Assembly: GCA_026018925.1 (NCBI GenBank)
Contig: JAKSZU010000018.1
Coordinates: 8,214,320 to 8,278,319 of the forward strand
Direction of reading: 5' to 3'
DNA length: 64,000 nucleotides
Origin: Tupaia tana
Taxonomy: Eukaryota; Chordata; Mammalia; Scandentia; Tupaiidae
Below the pieces are notes generated by a model, which worked only from the letters and a program-made list of their open reading frames with translations, was not told where the DNA came from and did no database searches. Both the position numbers and the translations under genes were made by a program. Positions 44,575 to 54,681 of the stretch are shown here, piece by piece (position 1 is the first letter of the stretch; each line of letters begins with the position of its first letter).

Positions 44575-44810
44575 TACAAAATACTGTAAACTCATGCAGG
44601 CAGTAGAGACACTGGAGCATGATGCTGAGGATATGGGGGAAGACTCCATGTTTACGTCTGTATCTCTCTGAACATGCAGGGAACACGCTGCAGGATGAAG
44701 GGTGGAAGTCTGGAGAACTCTGTTGTGTGATTACCTTGTTAAGTGTGTCTCTCTCTCGCCATCCTTCCCTGGAAATAAATAAATGAACAAATAAACTTGA
44801 AAAACAGTAA
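44575..44810 (+). mobile_element. SINE, family C
   Basis: 'gagacactggagcatgatgctg', 'gtatctctctgaacatgcaggga', 'gtgtctctctctcgcc' and an AAATAAATAAATG tail match the order of other C copies. Confidence 0.6.
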
Positions 44811-44834
44811 AAAATAAGATCTACTCCATGAAGT

Positions 44835-45010
44835 ACTAGTCGTTTGAACTTGAACTTGAATTAATTAACCTTCCAAAAGTAGTTTTCCTAAGCAGAAACA
44901 TAGAGATAGCAATAGAATCACCCAAATCACAGGACTGTGACTTACGTGTACATCCATTGTAGTGCCTGGCACATGAAAACTCAACAAAAGTTCACTGTCA
45001 TCATTACTTC
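44835..45010 (+). mobile_element. MIR SINE fragment
   Basis: 'ttaattaaccttccaaaagtagttttcctaagcagaaacatagagatagcaatag' and 'gtgcctggcacatgaaaactcaac' fit the MIR middle and tail. Confidence 0.7.
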
Positions 45011-45227
45011 TGCCCCAATTCTATTTTAATATATAGCTTCTCTTCCAGCATCTTTGCTTAAAAATGGATAGGGAGAAAATAATTTATGCCTTTATTGCTA
45101 ATGTTATGGGACCCTCTAGGTCGTGTGACATCCCTAAGAAGCAGAGGTCTTGTCATGGCAGTAAGAGTTGAAGAAAGTTCCAGATTTGGACTCAACTGTC
45201 TAGGTTTAAATCTACATCTGCTTTTTA

Positions 45228-45488
45228 TTTTTGGAGAGGTTTTTACCATAGGGCGCGTGCGCTTGCCAGAAAGACAGAGAGAGACAGAGAGACAGAAAGC
45301 GAGAAATCACCCCCCCCCCCAGGGGGGATGGCCACACCGCAATCCCTTCTCCTCCATTCTCCTCTCGGGATCTTGGGCATGCACGCACAGGCGCCTGGCA
45401 TGAGTTTTAAGCCACTGGATCCGGGACGCGAACCACGGTCGACTATGTGGGAGTCCAGCGACATAGCCATTGCGCTAAATGCTGGTCC
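45228..45488 (-). mobile_element. tRNA-type SINE, family A, antisense, young
   Basis: CpG-rich, well-preserved antisense copy: 'accatagggcgcgtgcgcttgcca', C11-A-G6 at 45,310-45,327, 'ctctcgggatcttgggcatgcacg', 'ggatccgggacgcgaaccacggtcgac'. Perfect 16-bp duplication CTACATCTGCTTTTTA at 45,212-45,227 and 45,489-45,504. Confidence 0.96.
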
Positions 45489-45572
45489 CTACATCTGCTT
45501 TTTAAAAGCCACATGATCCTGAGAACTTCTTCAACCTTCCAGAGATACCTTTTCTTCTTCTAAAAAATGGCA

Positions 45573-45646
45573 GGGTTTTTTTGTTTGTTTTTGTTTTTTT
45601 TTTTTGTTTTTTGTTTGTCTGTTTGTTTTGTTTTGTTTTGTTTTAA
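45573..45646 (+). repeat. (TTTTG)n / T-rich simple repeat
   Basis: TTTTG units with T runs, embedded in the MIR relic. Confidence 0.9.
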
Positions 45647-45760
45647 TATGGAGTGATACTCCTTCCTCCCTGAAGGATTGGGAGAGGATTACATAAGATA
45701 AAACAGAGAAAAGCCCCGCAGGTCACTAGGCACAACCTAGGCATTCAGTACGTTGAGTGG

Positions 45761-46271
45761 GCTTCATTTGCCAAAATTTTGGTTATGGGTAATAAATTAC
45801 CAGGAAGTGCCTTGTTCTAGAGAGCAGCCTAATGGAGAAGAAAACCAACTTTTCCGCTCCCTCTTCCAGATGGAGCTGAGCCCTACACACTGACCGGTTT
45901 TTGGGCGTACTGCAAAGGTCTAATAAAAGGTTACCTTTGCCCAGTTGTTTCAGTTCTAGGAAGCTGTTCAATGTTTGACTATATTTCTCCAAACTCATTT
46001 AAAAACAGTTCATCAGGTTAGTTCAGTTGAATTATGACTCCTTGGGAGTTTTCCAAACTCTGGATTTCCTTCGGAGAGGGTTAGATTTCATTCCATTCTT
46101 GAAATTCAGCTCCTTGCCTCTCTCTGTGACCCTTCATCACAAATACCATATAAATATCTTACTGTCTCCTGTACAAAGAGAGAACTCTTTGGCTTCGTAC
46201 TCACAAGAAGATGGAATCTTTGCGACTTATTAGAACAAAAATGTTAGACAAGTTGTTCATTTCCTTTTTCT
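45761..46271. other. Unassigned non-coding sequence
   Basis: Nothing recognised. Confidence 0.4.
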
Positions 46272-46566
46272 CTGTCTCTTTTTTGTTTGTTTATTTTTTG
46301 TGTGTGTTTTATTTATTTATTTTTTAGTTTGCCAGAGGGCCCATGCACTGGCCAGAGACATGATTAGACAGAGAGAGGTAAAGTGAGAAAGCACCCTCCC
46401 ATGGGGGATAGTCATGCCACAATCTCCTCTCCATCTCTCTCACCTTTGGGATCTAGAGCCCTACTTGCACACATGCCAAATATGTTTCTCAAGTTAGTTC
46501 CAGGACTTGAACTGCATGATTGGCCATGTGGTATCCAGTCACCTTAACCACTAGAACACCGGCTGG
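46272..46566 (-). mobile_element. Old tRNA-type SINE related to family A, antisense
   Basis: T/A-rich antisense tail, 'gccagagggcccatgcactggccagagac', 'gtgagaaagcaccctcccatggggg', 'caggacttgaactgcatgattggcc', 'accttaaccactagaacaccggctgg'. Confidence 0.8.
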
Positions 46567-46577
46567 TTTTCCCTTTC

Positions 46578-47379
46578 TCATTTCTACAGCCATCAGTCAC
46601 TGGCAGTTTGGAGTGGGTGTGTTAGTGTAAGGAGTACTCTTAGAAACATTTACATAGTAAGAGGAAGTGGGGAAAGAGCCTTATTCCAACCAGGCAAATG
46701 TGGTTCTTCCATATCCCATGGGAGGTGTTACTCAGCAGTCTCTGTGAAGTGTATCATAGTGAAAGAACTCTCAGCAGAACTTACACTTATGACTGTGTAG
46801 CCCAGGCAGATATGGTGGGTCAGGAGAGACAAGGTGAAGATTTGGGAATGAGAGTGGAGGTAAAGAGTGGTGATAGCACTGATGATGAAGGTGACACCCA
46901 TGGTGGTGGTGGTGGTGGTGGTTATATTTCACCCTCTCACATGAGACCTCCTTTGGAGAGTTTCTGCAAAGAGAAGTCTCTCTTTCCTCTAGGCCTGGAA
47001 GAGTTGACTAAGAGTTGACTAAGTTGACTAAGTTTTTCCCTTTAATTCTGAACCCATGTGAATAAATTGCTAAGAAGTAACTTTGGCAAACAGCCCCTGG
47101 CTGGGGCATTGCTAGAAGTTCCTTATTAGCATCAGGATAGGTCAACTCTTGGCAGCAGTGTAGGGCTTTGTAGTTGGAGTTTTCTACCTTGTAAAACTCC
47201 AGGTACAACTACCAAGTGAGAGAGAAAAGATGCAGGAAAGAAAATTGACTGGTAGGCAGTCCACAAATTCTATTTTGAATAGTTCCAGATTTCATCCTAA
47301 TTCTCATAATCTTCCATCTTTTGTCAGGATATTCTGACCCCTCTGATTTCCCATCTACTTGTTGATAAAATCTAAAGTC
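46578..47379. other. Unassigned non-coding sequence with short tandem repeats
   Basis: Holds a (TGG)n run at about 46,900-46,921 and a short tandem of GAGTTGACTAA / AGTTGACTAA units at 46,999-47,032. No gene recognised. Confidence 0.45.
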
Positions 47380-47615
47380 TTCTTTGAGTGCTAGATGGTG
47401 GTGAAGTGGTCGCATATCTGGATCCACATAGGAAGGGCCCTGGTTCGTGTCCAGGGTCTCCCTGAACATGCTGGGCACAGGTGCACACTGAAAATCCTGG
47501 CTATCTGAGGTTGGTGGTGGATTGTGTGGTGAGGACTCTATTGGAGGTGACTGTCTTTCCGTATCTTTTTTTTTTCCTCTCTCTCTCAAGAAATGATTAA
47601 AGTAAACTTAAAAAA
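47380..47615 (+). mobile_element. SINE, family C
   Basis: 'gtgctagatggtggtgaagtgg', 'ggttcgtgtccagggtctccctgaacatgctggg', 'gaggttggtggtgg', 'gaggactctattggagg', T/CT-rich segment and an A-rich tail. Confidence 0.75.
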
Positions 47616-48005
47616 CAAAATTTAAATCTTCTTTAGGCTATTGTTTTATTGCCATTTAATTCTCCCAACAATACTAACTGGTTGCTTTCCAACACTGCAT
47701 TTTTAAGAACTTTGCATACTGCTAATTAGTAATCCCAGATAGTGTCTAATAACTGTTGCATGGTACCTGTAATGGGTATACTTAGTTTTATCCTCTCATT
47801 CTCTTGACCATGAACTCGATTGCCTTTCTGGCCCAGAAACCACAGGTATAAGCTGCATGATATCCATTTATATTAATTTTTTCAGATATCCCAGAAGTGA
47901 AATGGCTGATTCTAATGTATATGGATGCTCAAATCTTGTGAGCCTATGTTTTAGATTAGTTTTGCTAATCTACAAGAGCAATGTGTAAAGAACGAAGAGC
48001 TCCTT
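47616..48005. other. Unassigned AT-rich sequence
   Basis: Nothing recognised. Confidence 0.4.
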
Positions 48006-48262
48006 GGGACCAGCAGTTAGTGTAATGGCTATGTCGCTGGACTCGCACGTAGTCGACAGCGGTTCGAGTCCCGGACCTGGTGACTTAAACTCATGCCTGG
48101 CACGTGGGCGTACGTGCCCAAAATCCCGAGAGGAGAATGGAAGAGAAGGAATTGCGGTGTGGCTATTCCCCCCCCGGGGGGGGGGGGGTGATTTCTCGCT
48201 TTCTATCTCTCTGTCTCTCTCTGTCTGGCGAGTACATGCGCCCTATAGCAAAAACCTCTCCA
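48006..48262 (+). mobile_element. tRNA-type SINE, family A, young, sense
   Basis: The best copy for reading the pol III signals: A-box-like TAGTGTAATGG at 48,018-48,028 and a consensus B box GGTTCGAGTCC at about 48,061-48,071. Then 'cccaaaatcccgagaggagaatgg', a C8G13 homopolymer hairpin at 48,168-48,188, 'tgatttctcgctttctatctc' and 'ctggcgagtacatgcgccc', then an A tail. Confidence 0.95.
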
Positions 48263-48387
48263 AAAAAAATTTTTTTTAACTTCATCTTTTCTACTCTTTC
48301 TTTCCTCAGCTCTGGTATAATCAAACTTAGCACATTTTTGGCCTTATTATTTGATTTTAGATTTTATTAGAAAGGTTCTTCCTCATG

Positions 48388-48620
48388 GGGCTGGACAGGG
48401 CCAGCAGTATATGGCACATTCCATGAGGCTGATCCCTATGGGGACCTTCTGGATTTGCATCTAGAGACCTCCCTGAACATGCCAGATGCACAATCCATGC
48501 TGGATGAGGCTGGGAGTGGATCATAGCATAAAGACTGTGCTGAGGGGCAATTCTGTGTGTGTGTGTCTCTGTCTCTGTCTCTTTCAAACATGGAAAAATC
48601 AAGGAAACCTAAAAAATAAA
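48388..48620 (+). mobile_element. SINE, family C
   Basis: 'ggacagggccagcagtatatggcac', 'gcatctagagacctccctgaacatgcc', 'gctggatgaggctgggagtgg', 'aaagactgtgctgagggg', GT/CT repeat, then an A-rich tail. Confidence 0.75.
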
Positions 48621-48779
48621 AAAGTTTTTCTCTACCTTCAAGTCATTCATAAAAGTATTCTTATAAACTTTTCCCCATCACTTTACAATGTTCCTTTCAT
48701 ATTTAACCTTTTATTCATCGGAATCGTATGTGAGATACAGAAATGGAGATGTTACTGTCCTCCATGTAGTGGGCCAGTT

Positions 48780-48985
48780 TCTTAGTACCATCTCCAAGAC
48801 CTTATTCTCATACCAGTACCAGACTGATTTGATCATGATGGTTTTGTAAAATGTCAATGTTTTGTAGGGTAAGCACTCCCTCACAGTCTTCTTTTTCGTT
48901 GTCGATCTAGTTCTCTCAGGAACTTCTGTATCCATTTTAGCATAAAATTTGTGTGTTTCACAACAATGCATTTCAAAAAATAACA
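48780..48985 (-). mobile_element. L1 ORF2 fragment, antisense
   Basis: 'ttctcataccagtaccagactgatttgatcatgatgg', 'gtaaaatgtcaatgttttgtagggtaagc', 'tctcaggaacttctgtatccattttagc' correspond to antisense L1 ORF2. No open frame. Confidence 0.65.
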
Positions 48986-50608
48986 AATGTAGCTGGAATT
49001 TTATTATCATTGTGTGGGATTTGTTTTTTATCTTCTAAGTGAGACAAGACATGTTTGCTTCTTCAGGTGTTTTTCAGGTGTAGAACCTGAATCTCAGAGA
49101 GGTGCTCTCTTACGTCAAGGTGAGGTGCTGTCAGTCCAACCACAGGCACTTTCTCTCCTTTGGACCAGCCTCTGGGGAGCCCAGGGCACCAGCAGACTTT
49201 GATTCTTGGTTGGGTAGTGCTGTTAATGCCTGGTGCCTTCTTGAATAATGACTGTGCTCAGGAAACCGTGCCCCAGGGCTCAGATTTCCCCCCATCTAAG
49301 CTTGTGGCTGCTTGGCCTGGAGCCTGTTCCCTTCCCAAAATGTTTGTTAGTACAGTGGCTTTTTATGGCACTTTATGGAAAAATTAAGGGGTGGGGGAGA
49401 TGACTGTGTTTTGCAAACCAGCCTGTCTTTAACCTTCGTTTACTGGAATTTGAGTCCCCTGCATACCTTGTTAGCAAAAAAAAACTTCAAATATATTTTT
49501 TCCAACCAAGCTCACAATTGGAATGTTCTTTACCTCTTAACTCAGGCCAGAACAAATGTGGCCCAGGCTCTGAAAAACAGCCTGTTATTTGGAAGAGCTG
49601 TGCAGCCGCCTTTGCACAACAGTGACGACTGCAGTCACCCGTGTGGAGGCCTGGCCCGTGAGAAGCAGAGGGCAGAGGCCACTCCATCCTTGCGTCGTTG
49701 ACCCTGATGGCAATGTGGGGGTGCACCCACGCTCCACGCTTGCTGGGCTCGTCTGCAGTCTGAAGACTATACCCACGCATTGGGCTAAGGAGAGGTCCTC
49801 CAGGGACAGGCAGTTTCTCTGCTTCTGGTAAAGGAGCCACCAGGTCTGAAGATACAACTTGGTTCCTGACAAAGGGTGGGAAGTTAGAAATGTTGGCCGT
49901 CATGCTGGCAGAGGGAGAGGGGCCAGAGCAAGATCCTCCAGAAATGTCATATTTTTCTTAGAACTAGGGCCTGCTTTACACACAAATTCGAGATTATCTC
50001 TGACAATGATCTAAAATTAACTGTGGTTTTCAAATGAAAAACATTTAGGGGATAATCAGATAAGAAGGAGTCCTATTTATAATACTTGTCATGGGGGGAG
50101 AGAGCATGAGAGCGAGAGAGGAAACAGAGGGCGAGAGCGAGAGTGAGAGACATAAAATGATACTGATGTCTCTCTGGTCCCATGAGCCATAAACTGATTC
50201 TCTATCCTGTATTGATAATGGCAAGGGGAGGGGGTCGCAATTATCTGCCCACCTATGGTTTCTTAGAGAAGATCCTGCTCGCAGGAGTAGAAAGTAAGAT
50301 TTCCATCTCGTTCTAGGTATTCCCAGAACTGGGTTACTATCTTCTAAACCACCAAGTTCAGCATAAATCAAAATGCTTGTTCATAGGGCTCGAAACATTA
50401 CCCAGTGGTTTTTGGCTCTGAAATGTTCATTTGTAGACTGGGACTCCCTGGAACACTTTAGTAGAGTTAGGAACGAGAAAGGGTAGAGGACAGCGGAAGC
50501 AGCTCCGGAAGATTCATTTGAGGTCGCCGTGGTTACAGAGACATACAAAGAAAGCACTGGTGTGCACACCAGGATCTGCCCTCTTCATTTTAAGGAGAAC
50601 AACTCAAA
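48986..50608. other. Unassigned, partly GC-rich sequence with one weak exon candidate
   Basis: 49,040-49,920 is unique-looking and relatively GC-rich. A minus-strand frame of 138 codons (49,487-49,903) begins just after an acceptor-like pyrimidine tract ending CAG, but I do not recognise the product. The remainder holds a GAGAGC-rich stretch near 50,096-50,150. Confidence 0.35.
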
Positions 50609-50638
50609 AAAAAATATATATATATATATATGTATATA
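50609..50638 (+). repeat. (AT)n microsatellite
   Basis: A run followed by an AT dinucleotide repeat, then TGTATATATC. Confidence 0.93.
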
Positions 50639-50639
50639 T

Positions 50640-50770
50640 CACTATTATTCTCATTTTACCAAATAGAAGATTGAGGATCCAAAAGATCACTTAACGAGAA
50701 AGAAAATGGGCCAGAATTTGAAGCAGGCTTGGATTCAGAACCCATACTCTTAACCACAATGCCAAATAAC
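50640..50770 (-). mobile_element. MIR fragment, antisense
   Basis: 'tattctcattttaccaaatagaagattgaggatccaaaagatcac', 'ggattcagaacccatactcttaaccacaatgcc' is the antisense MIR core and head. Confidence 0.8.
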
Positions 50771-51054
50771 CTCCCTTCAATGTTTTTGTTCCTATTCTAC
50801 CTAGTAAGATTTCGTTCTGGGAAGGGTGAGAGATCTAGGATGTCTGTGTTGAGAGAGGGTTATTTTTAATGGAGAAACTCCTTGAGGACACCAGTAACAA
50901 TAGTTCAAGCAAAATCTACCCTCTATGACAGTGTGTGCTACTGCATGCAATCTTCATGACATTGTTTATGTTATTACATGTAGGTTACTGAATGCTGTTG
51001 TGGGCTATAACATGTTATGTTGTGTATTTGCTTGTAATTTTCGTAACCACTGTG

Positions 51055-51190
51055 CATACAAAGCAATTTTAGGGATAGGAAACTGAGGCTCAGAAGGGAT
51101 AAGTGCCATGTTAGCCAGAGATCGAGCTGGGATTTGAACTGTCAAAGCAAAAGACCACTTGCTTTCCACTCTGCCATAATACCACCCCGT
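51055..51190 (-). mobile_element. MIR fragment, antisense
   Basis: 'gggataggaaactgaggctcagaagggataagtgccatgttagccagagatcgagctgggatttgaactg' reads as antisense MIR. Confidence 0.85.
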
Positions 51191-52369
51191 CACTGAGGCA
51201 CATCAAGGACCACCTATTTCCTGAGACTTTGGGCCGTGTCTGCTTTCCTTTTCCTTTTTTTCCTTCTAGACGCAGGTTGGCCAAAACCAAATAATTCCAA
51301 ATACCAAAAACAGTCCAATAGGAAATATTTAACCCACATACTTCCAGACTTTCTGGCATGAACCAACTTCTTGTCCCACCTTAGTTTCTGGCTAGAAAGA
51401 AATGGTACGTAAAGAAGGGTAGTTTTTATAACCTCTTTCATCTCAAAAGCATGTTTCCTGTGCACTTAGCAGGTCTTAATAGAAACCAAACAGTTCTCTT
51501 AGGCATCTATATTCTTAACGCCCTAAGTCAAGTGCCCACGTGGTTAAGAAAACTACACCAACCAAAACATTTTTTAAAAATATCCTAACACAACATGAAG
51601 TGGCCATCACTAATTCAAAGAGGCAGACATATTTCTTAAAGGTTGAAAAGAGGTGAGTCTTTCATAAGATTCTAGCTCAAGGCCACATTTGTATAAGTAT
51701 AATCATTCCCCTAGCAAGGTTTTGTTTATCTGGCCATTAAAAAAAAAAAATTAAAACAACTTTTACTTTCGGCTTTCTGAACAAGAACTGTTTTTCCAGC
51801 TGTGTAGTCCAAGGAGGGCTACAAGAGGCCTGTTTTTTTGTTTTGTTTTGTTTTGTTTTGTTTTCCTTTTTCAGAATAGGAGGAAAGTTTCTTAACCAAT
51901 TTTGCTTAGGCCCAACTAGAGAACAGTTTATTTATACTCTTTTATCGCACACCTGTTTGGATATGGGCTGTTTTCAGGTTTTAAAACATACCATCTCTTG
52001 CCAATCGCTTTATCTGCAGAGTCCCATGTTTTTGCTGCAAATGTTTCTTATTAAGTCAGAAAGAAACACCAACTGCTTCGTGAACATTATTAGTGAGGAC
52101 CAAGATAACTTAATCATTACTTACTTCTAATATGTTATCTTTGAAGAACTATAGCCCAGAAATCCCCTCAAAATAGAATAGAGGCCATTTTACTGCCTAC
52201 TTAACGGGGAGAAAAATGTAACAAAATCTTTTTAGATTAAATAGTTAAATGGAAAAAAATAATAATCCACCTGCTTATTTTGAGTTAGTCTGTTAGGGAG
52301 GAAAGGGAAACACTGTCATATTATACTGTAGTAGGCTACATGACCCTGTATGAAAGTTTTGAAGAACAC
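51191..52369. other. Unassigned non-coding sequence
   Basis: No gene recognised. A (TTTTG)n run lies at about 51,832-51,864 and an A run near 51,739. Confidence 0.4.
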
Positions 52370-52499
52370 AGAAGTCTTAGAATCTGGTTGGAAGGTAGGA
52401 TCACTCTAACATAACCATCTCTGAATCATTTAAACTCTAGGTGCTTCTCTTTCTACTTCAGTAAAATATGGGTCATAATAGCTACCCAGTGATGAGATT
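52370..52499 (+). mobile_element. MIR SINE fragment
   Basis: 'ccatctctgaatcatttaaactctaggtgcttctctttctacttcagtaaaatatgggtcataatagctaccc' fits the MIR middle. Confidence 0.8.
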
Positions 52500-52640
52500 A
52501 ATTTAATTCAATACAGTTATTGAATATCTTTTTGGAATAAGCTTTGTGAAATGTGCTAGTATATAGAGGTGAATGAGACAAAGTCTTCATATCCAAGAAT
52601 CCACAGTTAGTTCACTGTTCAGCACATAGCATGTCTCCAT
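52500..52640 (-). mobile_element. L2 LINE 3' end, antisense
   Basis: 'cagttattgaatatctttttggaataagc', 'gtgaatgagacaaagtcttcatatccaagaatcca' is the antisense L2 terminus. Confidence 0.65.
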
Positions 52641-52794
52641 TTGACATTAGGGAATTCTAAATATTTATGTGGAAGTGCATCACAAAGTAATTACAAGCCA
52701 CAACTAACTCCGTAGAAATGAGATCTGAGTATTTGTGGAAGTTATCCTGCAATTATAAAACAAACTGGAAATACTAACTTAGCAAACTCTATTA

Positions 52795-53460
52795 CTTATC
52801 TATAGCTGTGTAACAAATGATCCCCTATACCTCTTGACTTAAAACAATAAGCATTTATTATAGTTTCTGTGGGTTAAAAACCCGAAGTTGCTTAGCTGGG
52901 TGACCCTACCTTAAGAGTTCTCATAAGTCTGTAATCTATTTGCAGCTTCAGCTCTATCTCAGCATAATATGCCTGACTCCATGGTGTCTCAGTTCCCTGA
53001 AAAAACGGGGAGTTGGGACTAGCAGATGGCGTAATGGCTATGTTGCTGGACTCCTATGTGTTTGACCACAATTCAAGTCCCAGACCAGGGAGCTTAAAAC
53101 TCACACTGGGCACATGGGCACATGTGAGTGCATGCCTAAAATCCCAAAAGGAAAATGGAGAAAAAGGGATTGTGACATGGCCATCCCCCCTCTGAGGTGA
53201 TTTCTCACTTTTTGTCTCTCTGTCTCTCTTTTTCCCTCTGGTGAGCACACATGCCCTATAGCAAAAAATCTTAAAAAAAAAAAAAAAATGGGGCAGCCCC
53301 ATCCAGATCTACAGTAGAAGCTCCTGCTACATATACAGGGAACATCTTCCAAGACAGTGACAGCGACCCTCTCTTCACACTATTTCATAGAAATGTCTCT
53401 GAAAAGAAGCCATCCTGACATCTGGCAGCTCCTATTGTGTCCTGAGATGATCAAGTTGGG
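52795..53460 (-). mobile_element. LTR/MaLR-like relic, antisense, split by an A SINE
   Basis: 'agctgtgtaacaaatgatcccctatacctcttgacttaaaacaataagcatttattatagtttctgtgggtt' is a familiar mammalian LTR-like start. Sequence after the SINE ('cttccaagacagtgacagcg...') may be its continuation. Exact family uncertain. Confidence 0.5.
53015..53288 (+). mobile_element. tRNA-type SINE, family A, moderately diverged
   Basis: 'gggactagcagatggcgtaatgg' head, 'attcaagtcccagacc' B-box region, 'gcatgcctaaaatcccaaaaggaaaatgg', 'gatttctcactttttgtctc', 'ctggtgagcacacatgccc', then an A tail of 16. No clear target-site duplication. Confidence 0.92.
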
Positions 53461-53539
53461 GAGCAAGATTCCACACCTTAGATGATTGGGGGCTGGAGGG
53501 GGGTGCTGCCTTCTCCTCTCCTTTCAGCATGGCTCTCTA

Positions 53540-53640
53540 TCTTTTGAAACTTCAATTGTGAAATGGAAATAATAAACAACTCTGACTTCATGGAGTTGTC
53601 AGAATTAAATGGAATAGGCAGCTAACGTAACTACTGCACA
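53540..53640 (+). mobile_element. MIR SINE fragment
   Basis: 'gaaacttcaattgtgaaatggaaataataaac', 'ttgtcagaattaaatggaatagg' is the MIR middle. Confidence 0.7.
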
Positions 53641-54059
53641 TCTTTTGGGTCAAGTTTTCTATACTCCAAAACCTGGACCTGCTTTCTGGAGTTTAGAATA
53701 TAACAAAGAGGACAATCACTGTGAGACAACATGAGCGTTACATGAATAGTCAATCATAAGGGAAAAGAAGGGGCGTGGGTTATACAAACCAATCAGAATA
53801 ATTGTTGGCCATACCTCCAGGTCAGAATTCTGGATTCCACCTTCATGCCAGAAATCAACTTTTAGTTGCTTGAATTTGGAGAAATGGGGAGTGGGTAAGT
53901 AGCAGTGTCCTAGGGAGGGCCAGCATTGCCAGGATTACACACTGGAGCTTAGACCTATAAACGCTCATTGACAATTACGTGAGGATTTTTATTGCAGTAT
54001 TTTAAGCAGCATAAATGCAGAGGTGCACACGGGTGTACTGTCTGTCTTCAGGTCTGAAA
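53641..54059. other. Unassigned non-coding sequence
   Basis: Nothing recognised. Confidence 0.4.
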
Positions 54060-54430
54060 GTGGGCCTTGGAGAAACACAAGGTAGATGGTACTTGACCTT
54101 GTTTGGAGGGTTCAGAAATGCTTCTTTGTGAAGAAACTCTGCTACAGACCTAGAAGGTACATAAAAGTTATAAAGGTGAAGATGATGGAGGAAAGCATTT
54201 TAGGACAAGGTATTTGTAAGCACAAAAACTCAGAGATTAGAGAAGTTATGATCTATTCAAAGACCCAAAGAGAATGGTAGCACTAAATTAGAATAAGAGA
54301 GAGACTGGGGTTACTCTAAGTCAAGGGAAGGACTTGAACTTTGATTTGATTCGCTCCAAAGAAAGAAATAATTAAGGAGATTTAAGCAATGGCATAATGT
54401 TATCGCATTTTCACTCTAAAAGATTACTCC
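54060..54430 (-). mobile_element. L2 LINE segment, antisense
   Basis: 'gaagaaactctgctacagacctagaagg', 'aaagcattttaggacaaggtatttgtaagcac', 'gagatttaagcaatggcataatgttatcgc' follow the antisense L2 3' region internal to its end. Confidence 0.65.
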
Positions 54431-54681
54431 GGCCTGAGATCTCAACATCTCAACATCCCAACATCCCATCAGCCTAAGTATCATTGTTTCCCTTTGCCAT
54501 TGTGAACACAAAGACATAGAGAGTTGAAGAATACAAGGTAAACAAATAAAGCTCCTGGACCTTTGGATTCAGCCCACAGGGTCTGGGTATAAGTCCCCAG
54601 AATCAGTCAGGCAGCATGAAAATATCATCTGCTCCCTGCCCTGTTTTACAATATGGTAAAAATGCAAGCACGAATCCTAAT

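Larger units (their letters stand above)
45175..45760 (+). mobile_element. MIR SINE split by an A SINE and a (TTTTG)n insertion
   Basis: Head 'ctcaactgtctaggtttaaatc' before the SINE; 'aagccacatgatcctgagaacttcttcaaccttccagagatacc' after it; then the T/G repeat (about 45,573-45,646), then 'gagaggattacataagataaaacag' and 'ggtcactaggcacaacctaggcattcag'. Confidence 0.75.

Noticed and set aside
47209..47589. 126-codon minus-strand frame
   Set aside because: Mostly antisense of a family C SINE and its CT-rich segment.
48006..48080. tRNA-like sequence with A and B boxes
   Set aside because: It is the head of a SINE followed by the SINE body and A tail. The acceptor stem does not close, so it is not a functional tRNA gene.
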